Under the pieces are notes generated by a model that worked only from the letters and a program-made list of their open reading frames with translations, did no database searches and was not told the DNA's origin. Shown here one piece after another: positions 1 through 8,998 of a DNA stretch of 64,000 bases. The DNA comes from M3007 sp044226205 (GTDB taxonomy: Bacteria > Bacteroidota > Bacteroidia > Chitinophagales > Saprospiraceae), in the NCBI GenBank assembly GCA_044226205.1, contig JBGAHL010000003.1, forward strand, positions 186,001 through 250,000. The letters are read 5' to 3'. Positions within the stretch are counted from its first letter, which is position 1; every line of letters begins with the position of its first letter. The position numbers were made by a program, and so were the translations under genes.

Positions 1-2
1 TC

Positions 3-158
3 GTCCTGATGGTGCCTACCCTGATCTCTTCCTTTCTCGGCATGAACGTGCCGAACGGCCTGCCCAATCATCCCTGGGCTTTTTACGCGACAATTATATT
101 TTCGGGCGTGTTTACCGGCGCTTTGTACTGGTTTATGCAACGGCGGAAATACCTGTAG
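3..158 (+). CDS. corA: CorA-family magnesium/divalent cation transporter, C-terminal end (partial)
   Basis: The reading frame is open from the window edge and gives 51 residues ending in a membrane helix and the basic tail QRRKYL. It carries the GMN signature (FLGMNVPNGLPNHPWAF) that forms the selectivity loop between the two C-terminal transmembrane helices of CorA/ZntB channels. Helix 1 is cut by the window edge and helix 2 (FYATIIFSGVFTGALYWFM) is complete. The short basic cytoplasmic tail is usual for the family. CorA is a homopentameric inner-membrane channel for Mg2+ (or Co2+/Ni2+). The stop codon lies inside a palindromic repeat that separates it from the next, convergent gene. The family is clear; the cation preference cannot be told from this fragment. 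Confidence 0.85.
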   Translation, partial: VLMVPTLISSFLGMNVPNGLPNHPWAFYATIIFSGVFTGALYWFMQRRKYL

Positions 159-286
159 CGCCGACCTCGTGGGCGGCGCACGATAGGAATTGTTACCGCT
201 AACTTGCACCTGTTCGTATTCGTTGGTAATTCAGGGTTGCGATCGTGCGCCGACCTGGAGGTCGGCGCTACAGGTCGGCGCTACAG
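154..286. repeat. Inverted repeat with GCGCCGACCT core between convergent genes
   Basis: Arms at 154-183 and 243-272 are reverse complements except for a few central mismatches (TGTAGCGCCGACCT against AGGTCGGCGCTACA). A further copy of GGTCGGCGCTACAG follows directly at 273-286. The stop codons of both flanking convergent genes (156-158 and 281-283) fall inside the repeat. It probably acts as a transcription barrier and looks like a dispersed palindromic (REP-like) element. Confidence 0.6.
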
Positions 287-1960
287 CAAATAAAAATACG
301 TCACCCCGCCCGACCATTCCGTAAAGTCCTCGAACTGCGCCGAAATATTTCTCAATACATTGATATTCAGTGAAAAAGTATGCTTTGGCGCCGGCGTATA
401 GCCGAACGAAAACGCCCCCGACCACACGCTGCCGTCTTTTCCCCCGTCGATGCGACTCAGGCTCCCGTTGCCGCTCAACTGCCAGGAAATTTTGCCATCG
501 GACGTAGCCTGTCCAAGACCCAGTGCAAGCCCGTAACGATCGGTCGTGAGTGCCGTCAGATCGATCCTGTTCCAGTTGAATCCCGCATTCCAGTTCCACC
601 CGCTTTGCAGGTAGCTCTGGGTGTAGGTCAGCCCCGAAAGCCAGGTCGTCAGGTCCGTAAATTCACGGGTGTAGGGGTTTTTGTCGTTGAGTTGCTGGTA
701 ATTGCCCAGCAACAAGACGTTTTTGATGCTGTGCGCGTCGGTATGGGTCCAGCGGGGCGTCACCGAAAGATTGGTCGTGACCATGGCTACCCGGATGGTA
801 TCGTCGAGCAGCAGGCGCCCGTCGCGCTGCCGGACCGCCAGGTTCATGTAATTGACATCGAAGCCGAACTGTTGCGACACATTGGCCGAAAGGTTGGCAT
901 TGCCAATCAGCCTTCGGGTAGTTTCGCTGCGATTGTGCAGCAAATTGTTGCGCTGAACGCCGAGCATGCCGCTGAGCCTGACCTTGTTTTGCCAAAGATT
1001 AAAAGAGGGCGAGACGGTGATGTTTTCCACGTCATTGGCAAAAAAGTAGGCCCCCATGGTGGCAAATTCGGGCAAAATCCGTTCGTAAGCGACTTTGAAC
1101 TGCACGGGTCGGAAGGTCAAATCGATCCCTCCGCGCACCGCGTAATTCAGGCGGGTGGAGAGCTTGGGCACCAGAAAAAAATGCGGCGCCTCGGCAGTAT
1201 TCGTTTCCTCCACATCCGCCGAACGCACGTCGCGGGTGTACAAACTTGCCGCGCCCTCTGAAAAAACGGCCACCGACCGCCCCAGCCGAACCCGCGTATT
1301 GAACCCCAACACAGCGTTTTCACCGGGCGTTACGCCCAAACTGTCGGCAGCGACCGTGTTTTGCAGCGAATTTGCATCGTCTTTCGCCCTGAAATACAGG
1401 AGATCGAAAAAACTGCGGTCGGTCCCCACGCCCAGTTTCAGGGCATAGCCGGTACGGCGGTAGGTGGTCGGGTAAAAACCGCTGGCATCGCCGCTGCCGG
1501 CTTCACGCGCTTTCCGAAATCGCCCGTAAACCGCCCCGAAGCGCAACTTCCCGGGCCGCAATTCCACCCCGCCACCCAAAAACGTATGGCCGGCCAGGGT
1601 GTACGACGAAAACTGGAGACTGCGCCAGCCGCCGTGCACCGTCAGCCATTTGTAGCGCGGACTGATGCCGATCTGACCGAAGGACGGCCCGTCGGCGCGC
1701 GCGCCCTGCCGACCGACCGTGAACGCAAAAGGAATGTCCAGGCCGTACACCCGCAAGGCCGCCGAACCGCTCAGATTCCACATCGGATTGACCGAGCGGG
1801 CCGGAATGCCGCTTACGCCGTAAAACTGCGTGCCGACCCCTATGCTTCCCGAAAAAGAAAGCGGTTTTTGTTTAAAAGCCGATTGAACATCCTGGGCCGA
1901 CAGCGAAAGGCAGTTCGCTAGCGAGAACAGGGATATGGCGATAGCAATGAAGTTTTTCAT
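281..1960 (-). CDS. Outer-membrane beta-barrel protein of unknown function
   Basis: The protein has 559 residues and begins with a signal peptide (MKNFIAIAISLFSLANCLSLSAQ). The rest is alternating amphipathic strands typical of an outer-membrane barrel, ending in an aromatic/hydrophobic strand (GGVTYFYLL). Strand-like stretches occur throughout, for example RYKWLTVHGGWRSLQFSSYTL and HTFSLNINVLRNI. The ATG at 1960 was chosen because it starts the signal peptide; an upstream in-frame start adds 12 residues with no signal character. It lies 73 bases downstream of the FN3 protein gene on the same strand, so the two are probably cotranscribed. It may be a pore or assembly partner for the neighbouring surface proteins (inference). 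No family name could be assigned by eye. Confidence 0.7.
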   Translation of the reverse strand: MKNFIAIAISLFSLANCLSLSAQDVQSAFKQKPLSFSGSIGVGTQFYGVSGIPARSVNPMWNLSGSAALRVYGLDIPFAFTVGRQGARADGPSFGQIGISPRYKWLTVHGGWRSLQFSSYTLAGHTFLGGGVELRPGKLRFGAVYGRFRKAREAGSGDASGFYPTTYRRTGYALKLGVGTDRSFFDLLYFRAKDDANSLQNTVAADSLGVTPGENAVLGFNTRVRLGRSVAVFSEGAASLYTRDVRSADVEETNTAEAPHFFLVPKLSTRLNYAVRGGIDLTFRPVQFKVAYERILPEFATMGAYFFANDVENITVSPSFNLWQNKVRLSGMLGVQRNNLLHNRSETTRRLIGNANLSANVSQQFGFDVNYMNLAVRQRDGRLLLDDTIRVAMVTTNLSVTPRWTHTDAHSIKNVLLLGNYQQLNDKNPYTREFTDLTTWLSGLTYTQSYLQSGWNWNAGFNWNRIDLTALTTDRYGLALGLGQATSDGKISWQLSGNGSLSRIDGGKDGSVWSGAFSFGYTPAPKHTFSLNINVLRNISAQFEDFTEWSGGVTYFYLL

Positions 1961-2033
1961 TGGATAAAAATTTGGAGTAAAAGGCTTGTAAATCAAGCGA
2001 TTGAATCTGTGAATAAACGACTCGCCGACCCGC

Positions 2034-4106
2034 TTATTCCGCCACCACGTCTACTGCCGGGCTCATGTCGGACTCGCCCCCATCGGGAAAAATGGCCTTC
2101 ACCGCGTAGCGGTACGCGCCTTTTGAAGGGGTATCGAGCAGCCGGCGCTCCGTACCTGCCACGGCTTTGTAGGTCCGCAGGGCTTCGCCTGCTTTGCCCC
2201 TGTAAATGACAAAGCGACAATCGGACGAAGCATATTCCCAGCTCAGTTCCGCGGCGCCGGCATCGGCATTCCAGTTTGCGCGGACGAGTCCGACGGGCGC
2301 GCGGCGTCCGTCATCGGCCACCTGCAAAGCCAACTCTTCCGAGCGACCCTGATTGCCTGCCGCATCGACAGCAGCGATGACGTACCGATATTCGGCGCCG
2401 CGCGGGAGCGGCCCGTCGGTAAATGATTGTTCTTTGTTGCCGGAAAAAGTTTTGACCACACGGTAGTCCGGCTCCGCCGCACCCTTGCGCAGCAACACCT
2501 GCCGCTCGGCATCGGCGCTGTGGCTGGGTTTCCATTCCAGGCGCACGGAATCGCCCTGCACGGCATAATGCGCAAACACCGGCGCGGCCGGGGCGATCAG
2601 GTCGGGACGCACAACCACCAGTAATTCGGAGTACGACGAGGGGTTGTAATTGTAGTCGATAGCCGTGATTTTGTAAAAAATCTCGCGGTTCAAGGCGTTC
2701 ATCGGCACCGTATCGACCCACTCGGCCGCCGCGAAAGGCGTGGGATTGAGGGGGCGGTACACATCGTCGCGGCTGTTGGCGCGAAACACGTAGTACCCCA
2801 ACAGGTCTTCTTCGCTATTGGGCTGCCATCGTAAGCGCACGATGCCGAGTGTGTCGCATTGGCCGCTCAGCGCAAGGGGCCGCGAAGGGGCGATGGTATC
2901 GAGCACGGAGGCCATGGCAGGGTAGGCGGGACTCACGTTACCCGCCGTATCGACGGCATGAACAACGTAAAACGGCTCGCCGATCAAGGGGTTGCGGTCG
3001 GTAAAACGGCGTGTGGAAGGCGGCAAAAGTTGCTCGTTGAGGTAGGCGAACTGACCGTCTGCATCGGACGATCGGCCTACGCGGAAGCCCGCCAGATCGG
3101 GCGAAATCTCGGGAAGCTCCCAACTGATCTCAATACGACCACGGTCGCCTTTGGCCTGAATGTTGACGGCGCCGACTGCCGGGCTCAAATCGCGGCCCAT
3201 AGCCCGTACGAATGCGGAAGGCTGCCCTTTGTCGCCGAAATAAGTGTACCCGACCACCCGGTAGCGGTACTGGACGTAATTGTTGACCGAATCCACGTAG
3301 CGGATTTCCGGCGCATCCACATTGGCAAAAAGGATGGGCAGGCGGTTCACCATCTGATAGGTTTTGCCGCCGTCGGCGGAACGTTCGAGGTCGTACGCGG
3401 CAAAATAGGGGTCGTTCAGCGGCCGGCTCCAATACAATGTAATGGCGCCGTCGCCCTCTTTGGCGCGCAAGCCGACAGGCTCCGGCGCCGGGGTGGGTTG
3501 CGCAGGGTCGCCCACGACGGCGATGGCCGTATCCTGAGCCGTCAAACCGGCAATGTAGCAGCGATACAAGTATTTTTTCCCGGCCTGAACCTCCGCATCT
3601 TCCCAGCCCATTGCGGTCGCGCGGGCTGCTTGCCAGTCGAGGTTGGTAGCCAGGATGAAGTAGGCGTAAGCCGCGTTGTCTTCGTTGCGCAGGCGCTCTT
3701 TTTCGTCGAAGCTGCGGGCGGAGGCATAGTCCAGTGCAGGCATGGCAAGGGTGTGGTAGGCAATTTTGCCATAAACACCCGCCGTGTCGGCATTCTGCCA
3801 TTCGCGGACGGGGCGGGGTTTTAAAGGACTGGTTGTCAGGGCAATAAAGCCGTTTTTTTGCCCTTTTTCACTGAGTTCCATGCGCTCGACGACCCAGCCT
3901 TTTAGCAGGGCGGTGCGCCAGTGGCTGGCCCCGATCGGAAACCAGCGGAGTTGCACCTTGCCGTCGCGGACACGGGTGGTGAGCAGACTTTGAGCGCGGG
4001 GGGCGGAAGCGGCCTGAGCCGGTTTTTGCGCAACGGACCGTGTAGCAAGCAGGCAGAGCAGCAGCGCAAGGGGAAGCATTTTCAAAAGGAATGTCGGTCG
4101 GAGCAT
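2034..4106 (-). CDS. Secreted multi-FN3-domain protein
   Basis: The 690-residue protein starts with a signal peptide (MLRPTFLLKMLPLALLLCLLATRSVAQ). At least five fibronectin type III-like modules follow. Each shows the pattern V-x-L-x-W-x-P ... GYxVxR ... YxVxAVD, for example GRIEISWELPEISPDLAGFR, IVRLRWQPNSEEDLLGYYVF and VRLEWKPSHSADAERQVLLR. No T9SS C-terminal sorting domain is visible: the end is the last FN3 strand (SDMSPAVDVVAE). The ATG at 4106 was preferred to an upstream start that would bury the signal peptide. It is divergent from the sensor kinase and shares the 4106-4272 intergenic region, which holds the repeated GTAAAAA motif. It probably acts in the periplasm or on the cell surface with the barrel protein encoded next. 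Confidence 0.75.
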   Translation of the reverse strand: MLRPTFLLKMLPLALLLCLLATRSVAQKPAQAASAPRAQSLLTTRVRDGKVQLRWFPIGASHWRTALLKGWVVERMELSEKGQKNGFIALTTSPLKPRPVREWQNADTAGVYGKIAYHTLAMPALDYASARSFDEKERLRNEDNAAYAYFILATNLDWQAARATAMGWEDAEVQAGKKYLYRCYIAGLTAQDTAIAVVGDPAQPTPAPEPVGLRAKEGDGAITLYWSRPLNDPYFAAYDLERSADGGKTYQMVNRLPILFANVDAPEIRYVDSVNNYVQYRYRVVGYTYFGDKGQPSAFVRAMGRDLSPAVGAVNIQAKGDRGRIEISWELPEISPDLAGFRVGRSSDADGQFAYLNEQLLPPSTRRFTDRNPLIGEPFYVVHAVDTAGNVSPAYPAMASVLDTIAPSRPLALSGQCDTLGIVRLRWQPNSEEDLLGYYVFRANSRDDVYRPLNPTPFAAAEWVDTVPMNALNREIFYKITAIDYNYNPSSYSELLVVVRPDLIAPAAPVFAHYAVQGDSVRLEWKPSHSADAERQVLLRKGAAEPDYRVVKTFSGNKEQSFTDGPLPRGAEYRYVIAAVDAAGNQGRSEELALQVADDGRRAPVGLVRANWNADAGAAELSWEYASSDCRFVIYRGKAGEALRTYKAVAGTERRLLDTPSKGAYRYAVKAIFPDGGESDMSPAVDVVAE

Positions 4107-4186
4107 ACGGACAGATTTTACCGTGGGAAAATTTATTTGACAGGGCAAAACTGCCGGCATTGGCTCGCGCAAGGGTTTAAGCGCTT

Positions 4187-4213
4187 GGTAAAAAGTGTAA
4201 AAAAGGGTAAAAA
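4187..4213. promoter_or_regulatory. Candidate operator: three phased GTAAAAA repeats upstream of the sensor kinase
   Basis: Three copies of GTAAAAA begin at about 4188, 4197 and 4207, that is 9-10 bases apart. Direct repeats one helical turn apart are the usual binding pattern of OmpR-type regulators. The stretch from 4190 matches, with one base difference, the sequence just before the response-regulator gene (8917-8939). It lies between the divergent FN3 gene and kinase gene, about 60 bases before the kinase start. Function is inferred. Confidence 0.4.
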
Positions 4214-4271
4214 TTGAGGGCGCACGCCGCCGGGGGCCTGTATTGGCTTTACATTGGCAGGGCTATTCGAC

Positions 4272-7200
4272 ATGTTACGCCCATCCTGCCTGCTATTATT
4301 TGCCCTCCTCTGGCTGAATGTTCGAGCCCAGACGCGGCAGGTATTGTTTGAAAATGTGCGCCTGGAAGACGGCAACGCCGTCGTGTCGTCCTTCGTGCAG
4401 GCCATCGCCGAAGATTCGGCAGGGTTCATCTGGATGGGCACCGACCACGGGCTGGTGCGCTTCGACGGCTATCAGGTCGTGTCTTTTCAAAATAAAACAG
4501 CCGACTCCACAACGCTGAGCGACGACCGGGTTCGCAGTATTTTCGTCGACCGCCACGGATGGGTCTGGGTCGGTACGGCCCGCGGCATCAGCCGGTACGC
4601 GCCGGCGGCAAGGGCGTTCAAACGCTTCGAATGCCCCGAAACGGGCGGCAGCGACTGGGCGGTCAATGAAATATTCGAGGACACCCGGGGCCAGTTGTGG
4701 GCCTGCTCCAACAAGGGTGTTTTTCGCTTTTCCGACGATAAAAATGCTTTTGAAAAAATACCCCTGCACTGGCCCGACGGCACCGCGCCATCGTTGACCA
4801 ACTGGGTCGCGGTCGATCGAAAAGGTCAATTCTGGGGCATTTCCAACAGCCGCCTGGTGCGTATCAATCCCTCCGACGGCGCCCTCACCCCGGTCTATCT
4901 GCCCGCCCAGCTTGTCGGTCCGAATCCCGAATTGCACCGCATTTATTTCGATTCCAAAGGCCGGATGTGGCTCGCCGGATGGCCCGGCGCCATTTATTAC
5001 GAGCCTGAAAGTGGCGCACTGCACCGCGTCGATCTGCCGGACTCGTTGGGGTATCGGCTCACCCGAACGGTGCTGGAAGATGCCGGGGGCAGACTGATCA
5101 TGTCTTTCCGTTTCGACGGACTGGCGATCCTCGATTCGCAACTGAATTTCGAAGCCCATTACACTGCCCACCCGGCCGACCCGCTGGGTATGACCAGCAA
5201 ACGCGTGCTGGCCATGTTCATCGACAGCCGCCAAAACCTCTGGCTCGGGCATGTAAAAGGCGTGCAAAAATGCCGACTCGACGACCCCTTTGCCTTTTAT
5301 CAGGTCACGCCCGGATATTCCGACGAACACAACATCATTTTTTCCATCAATCAGGACGGCGCGGGCGGCGTCTGGCTGGGGACGGCCGAACAGGGCATGT
5401 ACAGCCCGGCCCTCGGCGCCACTCCGATCGGCATTCCAATCAGCAAACAGGACCGCCCCGGCCATACGCGCATCAAGGATGTCAACACGGTTTTTCGCGA
5501 CCGCGACGGCTCGGTCTGGCTGGGCACGGGCGACGGCATGAACCGGGGTTTTCCCGGCGGCAAGTTGCTGCCGGTCAATGTCGATCCCTTGTTCGACGAC
5601 TTGCCGGTTTTCGACATTGTCTCCGACCCCGATCAGCCTGATTATCTGTGGGTTCTGTCGGCCAAAGGTTTGCTGCGACTGAACAGGAATCAGTTGCGCG
5701 ACACCACCTGGTTTTACCCGGCGCCACCCTTGCAAGGTCTGTTTTACAATAAAATATCGATCGATTACGCCGGCAATTTCTGGCTGCCGCTTCGCGGCGG
5801 GATCGGGTATTTTCACCGCAAGACCGGGCAAATGAGCTACCTGTTTTACCGGCAGGGCGACCCTCGTTCCACCTTGCCGGGCGAAATTATTTGCCAGGTC
5901 GCCGACCCGCATGCGCCGGTGCTCTGGATCGGCACCCCAAACGGCCTGAGCCGTCTGAATTATTCCCGGGCGGGGGCGGATATGGCTGCCCGACCCGACA
6001 GCAACCTTTTCGCCTGGCGGCACTACACCGAGGCCGAGGGCTTGCCCGACGACAGGGTGCAAACGCTGACGCTCGACGCGGCCGGCCGGGTATGGTTCGG
6101 TACCTACAATGCCCTTTGTTGCCTCGACCCCGCCGACAACCGGCTGCGGCAATATCCCATCGGCAACCATCCCATCTGGGGTATCGAGCGCAATATCGCC
6201 GTGTGGCTCGGCCGACGGCTCGCCATCGGCGGCAGCAATGGTTTTTGGCTCTTCGACCCGCTGGCCGTACGCGACGACACGGTTAGCGTGGGCCTGGCGC
6301 TGGTCGATTTCAGGGTCAACAACCAGCCGTTTTCTCTGCCGACGGCGCCCGAGCTGGTGCGCGAGATTGCGCTGGACCACAACCAGAACATATTTACCCT
6401 CGAATGGGCAGCCCTGCTGCCTGCCTCGCCCGAGGGGCTTCGTTATTCCTGCCAACTCATCGGTTACGACCAAAACTGGTCGCCGCTCAGTCCGCGCCGG
6501 CAGGCCACCTACACCAACCTGCCGCCCGGGGTTTACGAATTCAAGGTCAGGGCGCTGATGCCCTCCGGCGTCTGGAGCGCATCGGAACTGCGCATCAAAC
6601 TGATCATCTCGCCGGCCTGGTGGCAAACCCGCTGGTTTATGGCGCTGATCGGGCTGATCCTTTCCGTGATCGGGTATTTTATTTGGGAAAATGCGCAGCA
6701 AAAACGGCTACTCAAGGAGCAGAAAAACCTCGCCGAACAAAACGCCTTGTACAAATCGCGCTTCCTGGCCAATGTCAGCCATGAAATCCGCACCCCGCTC
6801 AACGCGATTGTCGGGCTGAACAAATTGCTGGCCGGCACCCCGCTCGACGAACGGCAAAACGAATACGTCGACGCCATCGGCCAATCGTCGGAAAACCTGC
6901 TCTGGCTGGTCAACGACATCCTCGATCAGGCGCGGATCGAGAGCGGCCGCTACTCTTTTGCCCAGCGCGATTTCGACCTGTCCGTGATTTTACATCAATT
7001 ACACAATACCTTCATTTACAAGGCAAAGGAGAAAAAACTGGAGTTTGAAACCAACTGCGCGCCGGATGTTCCTTCCGCCCTGCGGGGCGATCCCTTGCGG
7101 CTTTACCAGATCCTGGCCAACCTGATGAGCAATGCCCTGAAATTTACGCGGCAAGGCTTCGTCGCCCTCTCGGTCAGCCGCCTGCCCGAACAGGAAGAAG

Positions 7201-7880
7201 GAACGATCAACCTTTTGTTTGAAGTGGCGGACTCCGGCATCGGCATCCCGAAAGAGCGGCAAAGCGAGGTCTTTGAAAGTTTCCGCCGCCTTGACGACGA
7301 GCCCGCCGCCTCCGTACAGCAAGGCGCGGGGCTGGGCCTTTCGATTACCCGCGAACTGGTGGAACAGCAGGGCGGCAGCCTCACCCTCGACAGCAGTCCC
7401 GGCGAAGGCTCCGTGTTTCGGGTGCAACTGCAATTCAAGCCCGGCGAATCGGCGCCCATGCCGCAAGCCGCTGACCAACTGCCCCGTTTGTCGGGCCTGC
7501 GCATCCTTTTGGTGGAAGACACGCCGTTCAACCAGCTTTTAGCCGTCGAATTGCTGAAAAAATACATTGACAATGTGCAGGTCGATGTGGCCGACAACGG
7601 CCTGGTCGCGGTCGAAAAAGTACAGGCCAACGTGTACGACCTTGTTTTGATGGACGTCAAAATGCCGGTACTCGACGGCTACGCCGCCACTCGCGCCATT
7701 CGCCAGTTGCCCGATCCTGAACGAAACCGGCTGCCGGTTATCGGTCTTACGGCCAATGCCATACCCGAGCAAATCGCGCGTTGTCGCGAAGCCGGCATGG
7801 ACGAAGTGGTGATCAAACCCGTGGAAGCCGCTGAATTACTGGATAAAATAGCCCGCTTTACCCGTCATGGCCAACCTTGA
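4272..7880 (+). CDS. Hybrid sensor histidine kinase: two-component propeller repeats, Y_Y_Y, TM, HisKA, HATPase, receiver
   Basis: The protein has 1202 residues. A signal peptide (MLRPSCLLLFALLWLNVRAQ) is followed by a large periplasmic sensor made of Reg_prop propeller blades (GFIWMGTDHGLVRFDG, GWVWVGTARGISRYAP). Then come a Y_Y_Y domain (YSCQLIGYDQNWSPLS ... YTNLPPGVYEFKVRA) and one transmembrane helix (WFMALIGLILSVIGYFIW). The kinase core has the H-box SHEIRTPLN (phosphorylated His about residue 837), N-box NLMSNALKFT and G-boxes (DSGIGIP, GAGLGLSI). The C-terminal receiver has LVLMDVKMPVLDG with Asp about residue 1128. It lacks the AraC-type DNA-binding domain of the Bacteroides hybrid two-component systems, so the output must pass through another protein. 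The ATG at 4272 was preferred to an in-frame TTG at 4254. It overlaps the Hpt gene by 14 bases. Confidence 0.93.
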   Translation: MLRPSCLLLFALLWLNVRAQTRQVLFENVRLEDGNAVVSSFVQAIAEDSAGFIWMGTDHGLVRFDGYQVVSFQNKTADSTTLSDDRVRSIFVDRHGWVWVGTARGISRYAPAARAFKRFECPETGGSDWAVNEIFEDTRGQLWACSNKGVFRFSDDKNAFEKIPLHWPDGTAPSLTNWVAVDRKGQFWGISNSRLVRINPSDGALTPVYLPAQLVGPNPELHRIYFDSKGRMWLAGWPGAIYYEPESGALHRVDLPDSLGYRLTRTVLEDAGGRLIMSFRFDGLAILDSQLNFEAHYTAHPADPLGMTSKRVLAMFIDSRQNLWLGHVKGVQKCRLDDPFAFYQVTPGYSDEHNIIFSINQDGAGGVWLGTAEQGMYSPALGATPIGIPISKQDRPGHTRIKDVNTVFRDRDGSVWLGTGDGMNRGFPGGKLLPVNVDPLFDDLPVFDIVSDPDQPDYLWVLSAKGLLRLNRNQLRDTTWFYPAPPLQGLFYNKISIDYAGNFWLPLRGGIGYFHRKTGQMSYLFYRQGDPRSTLPGEIICQVADPHAPVLWIGTPNGLSRLNYSRAGADMAARPDSNLFAWRHYTEAEGLPDDRVQTLTLDAAGRVWFGTYNALCCLDPADNRLRQYPIGNHPIWGIERNIAVWLGRRLAIGGSNGFWLFDPLAVRDDTVSVGLALVDFRVNNQPFSLPTAPELVREIALDHNQNIFTLEWAALLPASPEGLRYSCQLIGYDQNWSPLSPRRQATYTNLPPGVYEFKVRALMPSGVWSASELRIKLIISPAWWQTRWFMALIGLILSVIGYFIWENAQQKRLLKEQKNLAEQNALYKSRFLANVSHEIRTPLNAIVGLNKLLAGTPLDERQNEYVDAIGQSSENLLWLVNDILDQARIESGRYSFAQRDFDLSVILHQLHNTFIYKAKEKKLEFETNCAPDVPSALRGDPLRLYQILANLMSNALKFTRQGFVALSVSRLPEQEEGTINLLFEVADSGIGIPKERQSEVFESFRRLDDEPAASVQQGAGLGLSITRELVEQQGGSLTLDSSPGEGSVFRVQLQFKPGESAPMPQAADQLPRLSGLRILLVEDTPFNQLLAVELLKKYIDNVQVDVADNGLVAVEKVQANVYDLVLMDVKMPVLDGYAATRAIRQLPDPERNRLPVIGLTANAIPEQIARCREAGMDEVVIKPVEAAELLDKIARFTRHGQP

Positions 7881-8187
7881 TTATTTAAAACGACTCATGG
7901 GCGATGCGTCGCTCGCGGAGCGCTTTCTCCACCTGTTCCGAACCCAGATGCCGACCCAGATGGAGGCTCTACAGCAACACATTGCGGCGCAAAACTGGGA
8001 GGCTGCCGGCGCCGAGGCGCATGCCATGAAAGGGCAGTTGCGCTACCTCGACGAAGAAGCGGCCGCAACGCTGGCCTACCGAATCGAACAAATTGCGGAG
8101 CAAGGGGGTGGCCCCGAGGCTTCGCCATTGGCTGCGGCGCTGGAGGAGCAGTTGGGGCGCATCATAGCGGAGATAGCAGGACTGTAA
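7867..8187 (+). CDS. Histidine phosphotransfer (Hpt) domain protein
   Basis: The 106-residue, all-helical protein contains the Hpt signature AEAHAMKGQLRYL, with His52 as the likely phosphoacceptor and the usual Lys and Gly just after it. The gene starts inside the 3' end of the kinase gene (ATG at 7867; kinase stop at 7880), which indicates translational coupling. It should carry phosphate from the kinase's receiver to a separate response regulator, most simply the convergent OmpR-type gene that follows. The N-terminus (LDYLKRLMGDASLAERFLHLF) matches the first helices of the family. There is no membrane segment; it acts in the cytoplasm. Confidence 0.88.
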   Translation: MANLDYLKRLMGDASLAERFLHLFRTQMPTQMEALQQHIAAQNWEAAGAEAHAMKGQLRYLDEEAAATLAYRIEQIAEQGGGPEASPLAAALEEQLGRIIAEIAGL

Positions 8188-8206
8188 AATATTGACCTGC
8201 AAATAT

Positions 8207-8914
8207 TTAACCTTCTTTTATAACCATTCGGTAACCCACGCCGTGGACGTTGAGGATCTCGATGCGCGGGTCGGCGGAGAGGTACTGGCGCAGTTTGCTG
8301 ACATACACGTTGAGGCTGCGTCCGCGCAGCATATCGTCGTCGCTCCAGATGCGGCGCAGGGCGGTATCGCGATCCACCATGCCTTCCGGGCTTTCGCAAA
8401 ACATGCGCAGGAGGTTGCCTTCGATGGCCGACAGTTTCTGCGTGGCATCGCCCAGCCGGAGTTCGCGGGCGGCGGGGAAAAAACGGTAGCGGCCTACTTC
8501 CAATTCTGTTTTGGCGGCGGAAAGCGCCATTTGTCCTGCCTGCATGCGGCGCCAGATGGCCTGGATGCGCAGGAATAATTCCTCCATGCTGAACGGCTTG
8601 GTGACGTAGTCGTCGCCGCCGAGTTGAAAGCCTTTGAGGCGGTTTTCTTTTTCCTGCTGGGCCGTGAGAAAAATCAGGGGCACCGTCGGGTCGGCGGCGC
8701 GGATGTCGGCAGCGAGAGAGAAGCCATCTTTAAAAGGCATCTTGACGTCGAGGATGCAGAGGTGGAAAGGGCCTTGCTCGCGAAAAGCCTGCAGGCCTTC
8801 CTCGCCGCTGTGCACCAGGGTGACGTGCAGTCCGCGTGATTCCAGGAACTCCTGGGTCAGGCTGCTGAACGTGCGGTCGTCGTCCACCATCAGGATGCGT
8901 TGTTGAGCGGCCAT
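8207..8914 (-). CDS. OmpR/PhoB-family response regulator
   Basis: The protein has 235 residues. The receiver domain starts with ILMVDDD; the phosphorylated residue is Asp56 in CILDVKMPF and the conserved Lys is in YVTKPFS. The C-terminal half is a winged-helix domain of the OmpR type (LSAIEGNLLRMFCES ... RSLNVYVSKLRQYL ... ILNVHGVGYRM). The ATG at 8914 directly precedes the first beta strand; the longer frame adds 14 unlikely residues. It converges with the kinase-Hpt operon (19 bases apart) and is the obvious final acceptor of that phosphorelay. Three bases upstream of its start is a near copy of the AT-rich motif found before the kinase gene, so it may regulate both genes (inference). Confidence 0.92.
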   Translation of the reverse strand: MAAQQRILMVDDDRTFSSLTQEFLESRGLHVTLVHSGEEGLQAFREQGPFHLCILDVKMPFKDGFSLAADIRAADPTVPLIFLTAQQEKENRLKGFQLGGDDYVTKPFSMEELFLRIQAIWRRMQAGQMALSAAKTELEVGRYRFFPAARELRLGDATQKLSAIEGNLLRMFCESPEGMVDRDTALRRIWSDDDMLRGRSLNVYVSKLRQYLSADPRIEILNVHGVGYRMVIKEG

Positions 8915-8916
8915 GC

Positions 8917-8939
8917 TTTTATCCTTTTTTACACTTTTT
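8917..8939. promoter_or_regulatory. Candidate operator: second copy of the phased AT-rich motif, before the response regulator
   Basis: Read on the minus strand it is AAAAAGTGTAAAAAAGG then ATAAAA, identical to 4190-4212 except for one A/G difference. It shows the same 9-10 base periodicity of AAAAA blocks. It ends three bases before the regulator's ATG and faces the divergent membrane-protein gene starting at 8999. A promoter or an autoregulatory operator is likely; neither is proven. Confidence 0.4.
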
Positions 8940-8998
8940 GCAAATATCTGAAACATTCGGCGGCTTCGGGGCCTGGAATTTTGCCCAAAAATCGCACC

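Noticed and set aside
4296..6701. 801-residue minus-strand frame opposite the kinase
   Set aside because: Opposite strand of clear propeller and kinase sequence; no domain recognisable.
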